Source: an uncultured Collinsella sp.
Lineage (GTDB): Bacteria > Actinomycetota > Coriobacteriia > Coriobacteriales > Coriobacteriaceae
NCBI GenBank assembly: GCA_902490405.1
Contig: CABUDS010000023.1
Location: 1-38,135, forward strand
Reading direction: 5' to 3'
Length of the DNA stretch: 38,135 bases
This document shows, one piece after another, positions 1-8,507 of the stretch. The first letter of the stretch is position 1; each line of letters opens with the position of its first letter. The notes beneath the pieces are model-generated. The model was not told where the DNA came from. It made no database searches and worked only from the letters and a program-made list of their open reading frames with translations. A program made the position numbers and the translations under genes.

Positions 1-53
1 GTCCGGACTTTTGCCGACAGTCTGCCGATCAGGCACGCCGTTCAGCGCAGCAG
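1..53. other. left window edge, nothing identified
   Basis: No feature can be supported in these bases; the gene at 54-671 ends here. Confidence 0.3.
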
Positions 54-671
54 CTAGAGATCCTCAACAGACTTCGAACTGGCTTTGGCCGCCTCTTCGC
101 CCGCGATCAGGTCCCTAACCGTTATATACGCACTGTACGTAGCATCTTCAATCTTTTCCATAACATCAGGGTCGCAAGTTCCCCAAATATCTTTGAGAAC
201 TCGAGCCAATCCCCAAGCAGCGCTGAGCAGGACGTCAACGTCCTTTAGATCTAAGTGGCTGACCGTAAAGGGACAGTACTCGCACTCCAACAGATAGGTG
301 TCAACAGCCTCAATTGTCTCAGCCACATACTGCTCAAGATCGGGATGGGGATGGAAGGCGCACAGCGCCTTGTGCGGATCGGTCGGCTCAATCCAATACA
401 GCGTTGTCGCTTCCTCGCATTTCTCGAGCGGATAACGCTCAGCTGCCTTCTCCCAGCTTTCATACCAGGGATCGGCATCGCCGTCCGTCATCGACCTGCA
501 AAGATTAATCGCCGCAGAAACAGTCGCACACGAATATCTATAGCTGGCGTCTTTCTTAAACTCATCATTGAGCTCGACGTCACCAGACAGCTCCGCCTCC
601 ATGATAAGGAACGGACCATCCTCATCCGTAATGCTTATGGGATAGTTGTTGCACTCATAGCCCGGATACAT
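54..671 (-). CDS. hypothetical protein, 205 aa
   Basis: I do not recognise this protein. It is acidic and apparently soluble, with scattered Cys and Trp residues (CEYCPF in the second half) and no membrane segment or signal peptide. The open frame continues upstream, but I place the start at the ATG at 671 because GGAG lies just before it and because the upstream stretch is an out-of-frame remnant of another gene (700-747). The gene follows that remnant on the same strand, so it occupies the position that the six-span membrane protein occupies in the two intact modules to the right. It shows no similarity to that membrane protein. This may mean that the slot downstream of the small gene can carry different genes, or simply that a deletion joined unrelated DNA. 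The stop lies 53 bases from the window edge. Confidence 0.6.
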   Translation of the reverse strand: MYPGYECNNYPISITDEDGPFLIMEAELSGDVELNDEFKKDASYRYSCATVSAAINLCRSMTDGDADPWYESWEKAAERYPLEKCEEATTLYWIEPTDPHKALCAFHPHPDLEQYVAETIEAVDTYLLECEYCPFTVSHLDLKDVDVLLSAAWGLARVLKDIWGTCDPDVMEKIEDATYSAYITVRDLIAGEEAAKASSKSVEDL

Positions 672-699
672 TTTGTCTCCAATCAATCGTTCGGACACA

Positions 700-747
700 T
701 TAACAAGCAATATCGAAACCGCGCTCACGCGGAGGACCGTCGTCCTC
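700..747 (-). pseudogene. 3' remnant of a small DIAC-tailed gene
   Basis: Read on the minus strand, these 48 bases encode EDDGPPRERGFDIAC and a stop. This nearly matches the end of the small gene at 1781-2107 (EDDSSPRDRGFDIAC). Nucleotide similarity also continues past the stop codon (cggacaca shared before the stop on the plus strand). The rest of the gene is absent. This is direct evidence that another copy of the module once stood here and was lost by deletion or recombination. Confidence 0.75.
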
Positions 748-757
748 GCACCAACCT

Positions 758-830
758 GCAAGTTTTTCTCATCGCATGAAAAGAACTTGCGATTCTTGCA
801 AGTTTTTCTCACGCGGTGACAAGAACTTGC
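758..830. repeat. tandem pair of hairpins, 40-bp period
   Basis: Two copies of a hairpin lie head to tail with a 40-base period (758-790 and 798-830). Each has a left arm GCAAGTTTTTCTC and a right arm ending AAGAACTTGC, with a loop of about 7-8 bases. They separate the membrane-protein gene at 843-1667 from the remnant at 700-747. They could act as transcription terminators, because T runs lie inside the arms, or be a small repeat element that took part in the rearrangement. Function is inferred only. Confidence 0.55.
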
Positions 831-842
831 ATGGTCGCCCCG

Positions 843-1667
843 CTACCTGCGCCACGAGGCGGCAAGGATAACGGGAAGCCCGGCGATGCACACCACTAAG
901 GCCACGGCTGCGAACGCAAGCACGATGGCCACGCTCACGACGACATAGGCCACGGTAATGAAGGCCAGCGCCAGCAGGCAGGCAAGCAGCTCGGCCACGT
1001 AGCACAACACCAGGTTCGAGCTCGCGCGCTTCAGCAGAACGTCGGCGAGGCGGACCAGCTCGACGGCAAAGCCGCTGCCGAAATTGCGTCCGGGGCCCTT
1101 GGCAAGGAACCACTTGAACAGGCACATCAGGGCGCAGCCCAGCATCATCATGATGGAAACGGTCCATGCATTGTGCCCCGTCTCGACAAGGCTCTGGTCG
1201 CCCACCGCGCTGCCGTTGACGAGCCAGGCCGTTCCATAGCCCATGAACAGCATCGCCAGCAGCAGGCAGGCGCTCACCGCGGCGAGAGAGCGCGACACGC
1301 GCCCGCTGAACACCGGAGCCTCGCAGCTGAGCCCAAGGCCCTCGCGAACACGCCAGGCGGCATGGTAGGCAGGGTAGGCCGCGATGAGCGCGGCCACGAG
1401 CAGCGACGCCCAATCGGACCCGGGCACAGCCGACGCGTACTCCGCAATCGCGGAGATGGAGAAGGCAGCATGGAACGACTCGTTCAGAAACAGCGCGACC
1501 TCGCCCTTCCAGACGCAAAACGGGGCGGCGACGGAGGCGGTGCCGGCAGCGGCAACCGCAGCAACGGCAACGAGCAGCGCGCCCTGCACGAGTTTGACGA
1601 CCTCGTCTTTGGCGGTGCGGGACGCAGGCTCAACGGCGCTGGACGAAATTTGAATAGAAGTGTTCAT
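843..1667 (-). CDS. six-span membrane protein, module copy A
   Basis: A 274-residue integral membrane protein with about six hydrophobic segments (near residues 29-51, 87-105, 130-150, 168-188, 222-245 and 248-268). The ATG at 1667 is preceded by AAAGGAAAAAC, a good ribosome site, and gives the N-terminus MNTSIQ. The paralogue at 4423-5235 has the same N-terminus. Shared signatures are C-x-APVF-x-GR-x-SR before the third span, KGPGR after the fourth, and RASSN before the fifth. I do not recognise a named family; a distant link to DUF2975-like proteins is possible but unproven. The gene lies 113 bases downstream of the small gene at 1781-2107 on the same strand, so the two are probably co-transcribed, with a weak hairpin around 1700-1730 between them. 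Confidence 0.75.
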   Translation of the reverse strand: MNTSIQISSSAVEPASRTAKDEVVKLVQGALLVAVAAVAAAGTASVAAPFCVWKGEVALFLNESFHAAFSISAIAEYASAVPGSDWASLLVAALIAAYPAYHAAWRVREGLGLSCEAPVFSGRVSRSLAAVSACLLLAMLFMGYGTAWLVNGSAVGDQSLVETGHNAWTVSIMMMLGCALMCLFKWFLAKGPGRNFGSGFAVELVRLADVLLKRASSNLVLCYVAELLACLLALAFITVAYVVVSVAIVLAFAAVALVVCIAGLPVILAASWRR

Positions 1668-1780
1668 GTTTTTCCTTTCAACAGAAATCAAACCGGAATC
1701 GCCGGCAACTAGGATGAAGCCTCTAGTCGGCTCCGATTAGAGATTGTTCGCCCACATTGATACCAAGTCGTGCGGACACA

Positions 1781-2107
1781 CTAACAAGCGATATCGAAAC
1801 CGCGATCTCGTGGAGAGCTGTCGTCCTCAATCCATTCGAGCCCGACGCACTCATCGGTCCCTGCATCGGGAACTGACGACCATCTGAACTCGAAACCAAG
1901 CTGGTCAAGCTCATCGACTCGCCCACGGATCACTCCGTAAACATCCAACGCATTCTCGAAATCCTCCGAAGACGCGTAGCCTCGCTCGCACTGCCTGCGC
2001 ATCTGATGCAAGCGACCCATGGCGGCGGCGATAATCTCGCGAAGAGCGATAACCTCGCGCTCGCATACATCAATGTTTCCTTCGTTGAGCTCGATGCGAT
2101 CGGACAT
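1781..2107 (-). CDS. small DIAC-tailed protein, module copy A
   Basis: A 108-residue acidic, mostly helical protein of unknown function. The ATG at 2107 is preceded by AGGGAGG with a five-base gap, which fixes the start; the longer open frame upstream lacks such a site. The middle section is rich in heptad-like Leu/Ile/Val and Glu/Arg, followed by LGFEFRW. The C-terminus is DRGFDIAC, ending in cysteine. The paralogue at 5364-5705 shares the helical part (LGFELEW) and the DIAC end. It is transcribed away from the large zinc-finger gene at 2217, across a 109-base divergent promoter region, and towards the membrane-protein gene. The pairing suggests a partner or regulator of one of these proteins; that is inference. 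Confidence 0.75.
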   Translation of the reverse strand: MSDRIELNEGNIDVCEREVIALREIIAAAMGRLHQMRRQCERGYASSEDFENALDVYGVIRGRVDELDQLGFEFRWSSVPDAGTDECVGLEWIEDDSSPRDRGFDIAC

Positions 2108-2216
2108 AACGGCCTCCCTGGTTTTAACCCTTTTCGCTTGACTCCATTGAACAACCGCAAACAGCCGCGTAATATGACTTTTATCGCGTTTTAAATTTTG
2201 GCTGTTTGGAGCATCA

Positions 2217-4376
2217 ATGCATAAGTCCGAAAAAGAAGCATTTAGCTGGGGTTTTGAGGCTGGTTTTCTTCGCTCCCCTGTCAATCCCCGTATGCTACTT
2301 CTTAACAGGACGCCGGAGATTGATTGTGCCGGCGACGGAAACACATCCGGCAATGCAAGCGCATGGAGTCTCGTCTCCATAGCCAACGACCTATTGCGCG
2401 TCGACTTAAGCTCGCTTTTCAACGAAATCGGGGGGCACTTTCGTAAGCGAGCAAACCAGCGCTTTTATATTGATTTGCAGAACGCCATGCGCCAGTCCTC
2501 TGCTGCTCTCCACCATGCGCAACACGCTTCGATAGACTGTGCAGCCGAGCAAGACTATGACGATCGGCTCGATCCAGACGATCCCGACCAAGAGCCCACC
2601 CAAGCAGAATTGAACGAAGCTGAAATCGCTATCAACCTTCAAAAACAAAAGGAACGCGACCTCGATTTCTTTGCTCCGATATTCGACAAAGCCATTACAA
2701 GCCATGCACACGGAGAGATTTCCGGCATGGCCAGATATCTCCTTAAAAATGTCTGTAGACAGTGTGTCATGAACATCACGGCGATTCCCGACTATCGCTA
2801 TTACAGCTGCTGGATGAACAACAACGCTATTGAGTGCGACGAGATCAACCGCCTGTACCGCGCGGTGATTACAACATCGGACCAACTCAACAAGCAAGAA
2901 ATGGCGTCCCTCTTCAGCTCCTATCTCCAGCTCGAGTCGAACGACATGAGCATTAACGCTACCAACGGCGAGACCAATCTAACAGCACCGGTGCCGTATG
3001 ACCGCGACAATCCTATACGCAACTTTCCCAAGGCGAAATCTCAGATAGAAACAGCTTGCGTCTGCACCAATATCGATCTCTTTCGAGCGCTTCTCATTGT
3101 TTTTTATCAGGAATGTCTGGAGCTTACCCCGCTGCTTAAAAACACCGAGGCACCTAGCCTGCTCGCGCAAAACGAAGAGTTTTTCCCAGCCGCCATCAAA
3201 ACAAGCGACCCGCGACAATTTCGATTATTCGATGAGCAGCTGCCGGCAATCATCCGCTTTGGCGAAGCTTTTGTATACGCAGCCAAAAAACACTTGCCCG
3301 GAAACGAAACGGCCCAAAAGCTCGAAGAGCATTTGAATGGAATAAAGCGCATGAACAGCGCCCCCTTTATGCAGGCGTTTCGTAAAAACTATCTCGAAGC
3401 TATGCGCGAGAACCAGATCTTCGCAAATGGAGACTTCCATACGCATGCAGAGCTTAACGACCAGGAAAACCTCAATAGGCTCGTTGGGCTTCAAGCCGTT
3501 ATTTCAAAGGCAGGAGAGCTCTACTTCACCGAAGAGGAATGGTCCTTTGCAAGCCTTTATGCCCGCATCCTTCACGAGCTGCTGCTGTGCGGCATTATGC
3601 CGATAGCATGCCAAACCTGCGGTTCGCTCTTTTTTCCGACCGGTCCTAACAGCAAGTACTGCGATCGATATAACGCGGCGACCAAGCTCTATTGCAACCC
3701 GCGCTTTAACGCCAAGAAGCATCTTGGTCGTAAATCGCCCCGCGATGTCGCGCTTAATATACAGAGAAAGACCGAAACGGCATATGAAAAGGGCCTAACG
3801 GATTGTGCCCACTATTTTGAGCGCCTCGGCAGCTTTGTCCTCGATGGTCTTGGCCCAGCATACCAAGCGAACGACCTCATTTCCGATGAGCTCTATAGGA
3901 CGTGGCTGTCTATCGTCAACCAGCCCAATTGTAGAGCGAAAATCAAGCGGCCGGATAGGCTCGAGTATCCATACCCCGTGCTGTGGTACGGATTTGTCCG
4001 CGATGGCAATCGGTATGTACAAGTCGAGTTTCCTGGAGCCGAGTACCCGACGCTTTTTGAATGTTTGAGCCAGCTCGCCGAAAGCCCACAATCAAAGTGC
4101 ACACTGGATTACAAGGGGCCAGATGAGCATCCATACAGCTCATGGCATGTAAAACTGCACATGTTGTTGGAGATCATTGTACAGATAAATAACGCCGACC
4201 ACGTGGCGAGGCCCATTCCATTGCTTGGAATCGATGGGCCCGAATATGTCTGGACTGACCCGACCGTCCAAGACACATGGAGCACGCCCGACGCATGCAT
4301 CTACAGCACCGGAACGATCGATGACCTCAGCTTTACCGTGTATACAAAGGGATATGACCCGGAAAAGCAAGACTGA
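2217..4376 (+). CDS. large zinc-finger protein, module copy A
   Basis: A 719-residue soluble protein. The most visible feature is a CX2C-X13-C-X10-C motif (Cys 465, 468, 482, 493) with SKYC and YCNP, followed by a basic stretch containing GRKSPRDVALN and RRK-like residues. This treble-clef or zinc-ribbon-like motif resembles the C-terminal zinc fingers of DUF6076-type proteins, but the assignment is from memory and unsure. The N-terminal 450 residues are helical with no motif I know. The ATG at 2217 has GGAG six bases upstream. The paralogue at 5768-8002 aligns throughout (LLRVDLSSLFNE against FLRIDLEKFFNE), and its intact zinc finger argues that the motif is under selection. Base composition is lower in G+C than the core genes. 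It is transcribed divergently from the small and membrane genes. It might bind nucleic acid or sense a signal; no enzymatic motif is visible. Confidence 0.8.
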   Translation: MHKSEKEAFSWGFEAGFLRSPVNPRMLLLNRTPEIDCAGDGNTSGNASAWSLVSIANDLLRVDLSSLFNEIGGHFRKRANQRFYIDLQNAMRQSSAALHHAQHASIDCAAEQDYDDRLDPDDPDQEPTQAELNEAEIAINLQKQKERDLDFFAPIFDKAITSHAHGEISGMARYLLKNVCRQCVMNITAIPDYRYYSCWMNNNAIECDEINRLYRAVITTSDQLNKQEMASLFSSYLQLESNDMSINATNGETNLTAPVPYDRDNPIRNFPKAKSQIETACVCTNIDLFRALLIVFYQECLELTPLLKNTEAPSLLAQNEEFFPAAIKTSDPRQFRLFDEQLPAIIRFGEAFVYAAKKHLPGNETAQKLEEHLNGIKRMNSAPFMQAFRKNYLEAMRENQIFANGDFHTHAELNDQENLNRLVGLQAVISKAGELYFTEEEWSFASLYARILHELLLCGIMPIACQTCGSLFFPTGPNSKYCDRYNAATKLYCNPRFNAKKHLGRKSPRDVALNIQRKTETAYEKGLTDCAHYFERLGSFVLDGLGPAYQANDLISDELYRTWLSIVNQPNCRAKIKRPDRLEYPYPVLWYGFVRDGNRYVQVEFPGAEYPTLFECLSQLAESPQSKCTLDYKGPDEHPYSSWHVKLHMLLEIIVQINNADHVARPIPLLGIDGPEYVWTDPTVQDTWSTPDACIYSTGTIDDLSFTVYTKGYDPEKQD

Positions 4377-4422
4377 GCTTGATGCCGCGGCTTTCTACGT
4401 GTCCGCGAACAGATTCACTCTT

Positions 4423-5235
4423 CTAGTCCTTCGAGCTAGCCAAGACACAGCCGATGCAAAGAGGGATAAAGATGATGGCGAGCACAATGCCCCAGGCGGT
4501 TAATGTAATCGTAATGATGGATGCAATAGCGCTAGCGATGCCATATCCAAAAATCAACGATGCCGCGCAGGCAAGCATCTCGGCACCATACAGCAACACC
4601 ATGTTTGAGCTTGCGCGGTCCAGCAAGGCATCCGCGCGGCCGAACCATGCGATAAGGGCTTTGTCGCCACGATAGCGCCCAGGACCTTTGAGCTCATACC
4701 ATTTGACAATGCACGCCAGGACGCATCCAGAAACAAGCGCAATCGATGTCACCATGAGGAAAAGGCCCACGATCATGAGGAGTTTGTCCCCCGTGACCCC
4801 GCCGTCGATATAGCACTCAAACCCACGACATACGGCAAGCACGGCCAAAAGCGAACAGGCGCTCAACGAGCCAAAGCGGCGCGACATCCGTCCGCAAAAC
4901 ACAGGTGCCTTGCAATTGCACCCAGCACCTGCGCAGAGGCACCAAATGGCATGGTATACAGGATACAGAGCAACGAGCACGGCCGCGGCCATCGACACCC
5001 GGTCAAGCGTCTCCATTCCCGACACAATATCCTCCGCCGTTGGAGCCTCGTAGGGATGATCGAACAGGTCAGGCGTGAACATAGGAATCTCACCTTTCCA
5101 GATGTACGACGGTGCAGTAAAGGAAATGATGCCGTTCACAGCTAACGCCGCGACAGCAATTAGCAACGCGCCTTCGGCAATCTTGGTGATGCTCGACTTG
5201 TGAGAGACGGACACATTTTGAATAGAAGTATTCAT
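4423..5235 (-). CDS. six-span membrane protein, module copy B
   Basis: A 270-residue integral membrane protein and clear paralogue of 843-1667. Both begin MNTSIQ and both have an APS/APF-x-x-WKGE motif after the first span. They also share C-x-APVF-x-GR-x-SR, KGPGR and a RASSN-x-VL motif before the fifth span. About six hydrophobic segments are seen. The ATG at 5235 follows GAAAGGAAGATC. It lies 128 bases downstream of the small gene at 5364-5705 in the same direction and converges with the zinc-finger gene of copy A, 46 bases away. Amino-acid divergence between the copies is large (roughly half the positions differ by eye), so this is an old duplication or two separate acquisitions. Function is unknown; membrane location is secure. 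Confidence 0.75.
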   Translation of the reverse strand: MNTSIQNVSVSHKSSITKIAEGALLIAVAALAVNGIISFTAPSYIWKGEIPMFTPDLFDHPYEAPTAEDIVSGMETLDRVSMAAAVLVALYPVYHAIWCLCAGAGCNCKAPVFCGRMSRRFGSLSACSLLAVLAVCRGFECYIDGGVTGDKLLMIVGLFLMVTSIALVSGCVLACIVKWYELKGPGRYRGDKALIAWFGRADALLDRASSNMVLLYGAEMLACAASLIFGYGIASAIASIITITLTAWGIVLAIIFIPLCIGCVLASSKD

Positions 5236-5300
5236 GATCTTCCTTTCAGAGAGACCCGATTGGTTGGTGATTGAGTTTTGGGGTGATTGGCGTAAAGAAC

Positions 5301-5321
5301 GGGACTGCTTAGAAGTCCCGA
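5301..5321. other. hairpin between small and membrane genes of copy B
   Basis: CGGGACT (5301-5307) and AGTCCCG (5315-5321) form a perfect seven-base stem with a seven-base loop in the 128-base gap between the two minus-strand genes. On the minus strand it is followed by TTCTTT. It could attenuate transcription into the membrane-protein gene. A weaker hairpin sits at the same place in copy A (about 1700-1730). Confidence 0.4.
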
Positions 5322-5363
5322 TAAAACAGCAGGTCGGCTTGACCGCCTACGAAGAAAGAAAGA

Positions 5364-5705
5364 CTAACAAGCTATATCGAGGTCATTACGACTCGAATAC
5401 TCGACGCCAACGGCGTCATGCGCTGAGATCCGCGCAAGCGAAACCGAACGGACCGGCGAGACCACCGGATAGTCCTCAACGCCCCACTCGAGCTCAAAGC
5501 CCAGACGAGCAAGCTCGTCACGACAATTGTCGAGCATGAGCTCATAGGCGCTTTGACGGGCACAGTCTTCAAAGAAGCCGAGCCCGCGCTCCTCAGAAAG
5601 GCCCACCTTCAGCTCATCACAGATGGTCATAACTTCGCAAACGATATCTTCAAGCTCATCGCGCTTGGTGGAATTAACCAGTTCAAACAGGGTGCCGTCG
5701 AACAT
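5364..5705 (-). CDS. small DIAC-tailed protein, module copy B
   Basis: A 113-residue acidic helical protein paralogous to 1781-2107. The ATG at 5705 is preceded by AAAGGAGG with a seven-base gap, which sets the start. The helical core contains LARLGFELEW, matching LDQLGFEFRW in copy A, and the protein ends in DLDIAC, again with a terminal cysteine. The N-terminal 15 residues and the loop before the C-terminus differ from copy A. It is divergent from the zinc-finger gene at 5768 (62-base gap) and lies upstream of the membrane gene at 4423-5235. Function is unknown. That DIAC survives in both copies and in the remnant at 700-747 suggests that the tail matters. Confidence 0.75.
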   Translation of the reverse strand: MFDGTLFELVNSTKRDELEDIVCEVMTICDELKVGLSEERGLGFFEDCARQSAYELMLDNCRDELARLGFELEWGVEDYPVVSPVRSVSLARISAHDAVGVEYSSRNDLDIAC

Positions 5706-5767
5706 TTTCCGTCCTCCTTTGGACTTCTTTCTTGCTCGACTCCTATTGAACACGGCAAAGTGGCACA

Positions 5768-8002
5768 ATGGCACAAAGTATATTTGATTTTGAAAGTTGT
5801 GCTGGTTTAAGAAATATGCAAGGTGCCAATTTAATAGCTCTGACCTGGCGTGTTAGGGCTAGCTTCATTCGGTTTGACAGAGATACCTCTTTGCATCTCT
5901 GTTGCAAACAACTGACAAACGCAAAACCCGATAAGGATCAAGAATGTGAAGGAGCGGAATTCGAACAGCATTGGTCTGCAAAAGAGCTGTTAAACGAATT
6001 CCTAAGAATTGATCTTGAGAAGTTCTTTAACGAAATGTCCTCTTGGTATGCCGAATATCGTAACGCCCATTCAGTGCCCGTTCCACACCGTATCTTTAAT
6101 TCGCTACGGCGAATACAGCACATTCTAGAAGCTCAATATCTCGAAGGCTCAGATAATAAAAAAGGTGCCACGTGTTTTCCTCCGCTTTGTTCGAGAATAA
6201 TTGACGCAGGCGATGACCTCGACAAATGCCGTATCGAAAAGGCAGATATAACGCATGAGCTCGCGGAGGCAGTCAAACAAGCGCTTGATTCCGCAATAAG
6301 CGGCGGCTATTCGGACGGTATCTACCAGCTCTTCTTCAATGCTTGCTCATTGTGCATCGATTCAGTTTATCTTGATGAAATACCCGATGCCTATTTGCCC
6401 TCGAAGGTTTTCTCTCTTTGGGCAATAGAGTGTGGGAACATCGCGAGAGTTACTATTCCGGCTCTTGAGTTACTAAGCAGTAACGATGCCGACGATTCCG
6501 TTGCACCTAATCTGGCCAGTTACATTGAAATGGTCTTTGACCTAAATAGAAGGCCCGAGCTCGCTCGCGGAGGCGAGCACTCAATTGTCCACCACCCGCT
6601 GGCGCTTAAAACGCCAGAAACTAAAAGGGAGTTTTATAAGACGCACTTCCACGTTCAATTAGTTGATAACCAACTAGCCATCGATATCCATGAGTTGGCA
6701 GTAGCCGTTCTTGGCGACATCATCATTGATTGTCTTAGCTTATCCAAGAAGATAAACGAACCTTCTTATCGGGATGACCTCAGCAGCTACGTTTCATTAT
6801 TCGCGAAGCTGCTTTCTACCGGAGAATCCATCCTGGATGTCGCTAATCAAATTCGCCGTTTTGGGGAACTAACGTCCTCAAAATGCACGAAACATGCAAT
6901 CGCCGGCCCAATGGTCCAGGACCTCAATAGCCTCAACTCTCTGGCACTCAACCTGATTCAGAACAGGCTCTACAACAAGGTGGAGTTATCGAGGAACGCC
7001 GAAAACACAATCGGCATCATGCGGTTTATCGTAAATGACGGAAAGTACCTTGTTGTCAACATCAACGACAGCGACGCAATGCAAGAAGCCCTCCATTTCC
7101 AGCACTTGATAGACCGCTCCCACTCATTGATTCATTCTTTTCTTCCGGAATCATTCTCGGTTTTCTATGCGCATCTACTATGCGAAGCCCTGCGATCCGG
7201 GGCACTTCCGACAAAATGCAGCACATGCAACAAACCCTTTTTCCCAGCTGGCAACAATAGCAAGTATTGTTCTAGATACGACAACGAAACGGGCATGTAC
7301 TGCAATCCCGCAAGTAATACAAAACTCAAGCTTGGTAAAAAGCCGCCCCATGCAACTGCCGTCAATTTAAGACGCAAAGCAGATACTGTCAGCGGGAAAG
7401 ACGGGCACAACCCGATGGCTACTAACAAAAAGCGACAGCTATATTTTCAAGAACTAGCCAATGCCGTTGACCACACCCTTGGACCTTATTATCAACGGTC
7501 CCCTCTCGTGCCGAAAGCACTCTACGAAGAGTGGCTCAAAGCGATCAATCAGCCCAAAAACCAGCCCAGCACTCAAACACCTGAAGCATGTGGCCATCCT
7601 CGCCCCGTGATTTGGAACGGGTCATTGGCGGATGGCAATGAAATTGTTACTATTACGACCCAGTCAGCGCAATTAGGCACCCTTCCAGAGCTCTTAGATA
7701 AGCTCGCAGAGCAGAACACTAGTAGCTGTCGCAAATCGGACAACGGATGGGCACTTTCTAAATTCGACTTAGTTGCCACCGTCATCTCATTAGAGATGGA
7801 GGCTGACAAGGCCAGAAAGAAAGGAATGAAACCAATCAGACACACCCCCGTTCCCGGTTTGTCCGACTACTGGGATTGCCTATCCATCAGAGACGATCGC
7901 ATCGCGACCGCGGAGGCGGCCATAAAAGAGGATTGGACGACGGAGGGCACAGTCAGCAATCCCTGTTGCCCCGCCTCACGACAATTCAAAAGAACGCTCT
8001 AG
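5768..8002 (+). CDS. large zinc-finger protein, module copy B
   Basis: A 744-residue soluble protein paralogous to 2217-4376. The zinc-finger motif has the same spacing, CX2C-X13-C-X10-C (Cys 484, 487, 501, 512). It has the same SKYC and YCNP environment and is followed by a basic LGKKPPHATAVNLRRK stretch. The start at 5768 is less certain: only GGCAAAGTGG precedes it, and the ATG at 5816 is possible but also lacks a strong ribosome site. The gene is distinctly lower in G+C than the core. It is divergent from the small gene (62 bases) and followed, 20 bases after its stop, by a decayed copy of the 3' end of the same family. I see no nuclease, ATPase or methylase motif. A role with the neighbouring membrane protein is inferred only from the conserved arrangement. 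Confidence 0.78.
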   Translation: MAQSIFDFESCAGLRNMQGANLIALTWRVRASFIRFDRDTSLHLCCKQLTNAKPDKDQECEGAEFEQHWSAKELLNEFLRIDLEKFFNEMSSWYAEYRNAHSVPVPHRIFNSLRRIQHILEAQYLEGSDNKKGATCFPPLCSRIIDAGDDLDKCRIEKADITHELAEAVKQALDSAISGGYSDGIYQLFFNACSLCIDSVYLDEIPDAYLPSKVFSLWAIECGNIARVTIPALELLSSNDADDSVAPNLASYIEMVFDLNRRPELARGGEHSIVHHPLALKTPETKREFYKTHFHVQLVDNQLAIDIHELAVAVLGDIIIDCLSLSKKINEPSYRDDLSSYVSLFAKLLSTGESILDVANQIRRFGELTSSKCTKHAIAGPMVQDLNSLNSLALNLIQNRLYNKVELSRNAENTIGIMRFIVNDGKYLVVNINDSDAMQEALHFQHLIDRSHSLIHSFLPESFSVFYAHLLCEALRSGALPTKCSTCNKPFFPAGNNSKYCSRYDNETGMYCNPASNTKLKLGKKPPHATAVNLRRKADTVSGKDGHNPMATNKKRQLYFQELANAVDHTLGPYYQRSPLVPKALYEEWLKAINQPKNQPSTQTPEACGHPRPVIWNGSLADGNEIVTITTQSAQLGTLPELLDKLAEQNTSSCRKSDNGWALSKFDLVATVISLEMEADKARKKGMKPIRHTPVPGLSDYWDCLSIRDDRIATAEAAIKEDWTTEGTVSNPCCPASRQFKRTL

Positions 8003-8022
8003 ATTATATAGGCCTCATTAAG

Positions 8023-8255
8023 TATTCATGCAGCTCATAGCACGTAAGACCGAACAATCCGTCAAAGAGTGTTGCACAGATAAATAATGTCAATCAAATT
8101 GCGAAACAACATTCCCCCTGTTTGAAATTAACAATCCCAAATTCGCCTCTAGCAACCTGACCGTCCAAGACACACGACATGTGCGCGACGCATGCGGCCA
8201 TTGCACCGATGCATTCGACAACCCAAGTTATGCCATATTCACACTTGACTATTAT
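8023..8255 (+). pseudogene. decayed 3' end of a third zinc-finger gene
   Basis: This stretch aligns with 4128-4358, the 3' end of the copy A zinc-finger gene. Shared blocks include CAGCTCAT (8031 against 4136), CAGATAAATAA (8077 against 4182) and GACCGTCCAAGACACA (8159 against 4262). The offset changes from 3895 to 3897 between the second and third blocks, so there is a two-base insertion that shifts the frame. No start or long open frame remains. It is nearer to copy A than to the adjacent copy B, which argues against a recent duplication of B. Confidence 0.75.
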
Positions 8256-8507
8256 TTGTCTCATTCGCTGTCAGTGCACACGATACAGGCCCGCAAACAT
8301 GCCCTCCATTAATTATCTTCAGCTCTTGCCCTGTCATACAGCTTCAAAATAACCTCAATTCCCTATCTCAAGATTGCTTTATAGTCTTTTTGACTAGTTG
8401 CCGCACGCAGGACAGGCTCAATCCAAGCTAGAATAAAATGTTTGATTCGAAAGAAGGTATCTGCGGGTTTCTAACTGCTTCAACACCGCATTGTTATCGG
8501 GAGTGGT
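8256..8507. other. AT-rich upstream region of the methyltransferase
   Basis: No gene is seen here. It probably carries the promoter of the methyltransferase-endonuclease pair, and the ribosome site GGGAGTGGT lies directly before the ATG at 8508. I could not fix convincing -35 and -10 elements. The left part may hold further unrecognisable module remnant. Confidence 0.4.

Noticed and set aside
672..812. N-terminal extension of the 205-residue gene
   Set aside because: It starts at GTG without a ribosome site and runs through the out-of-frame small-gene remnant and a hairpin.
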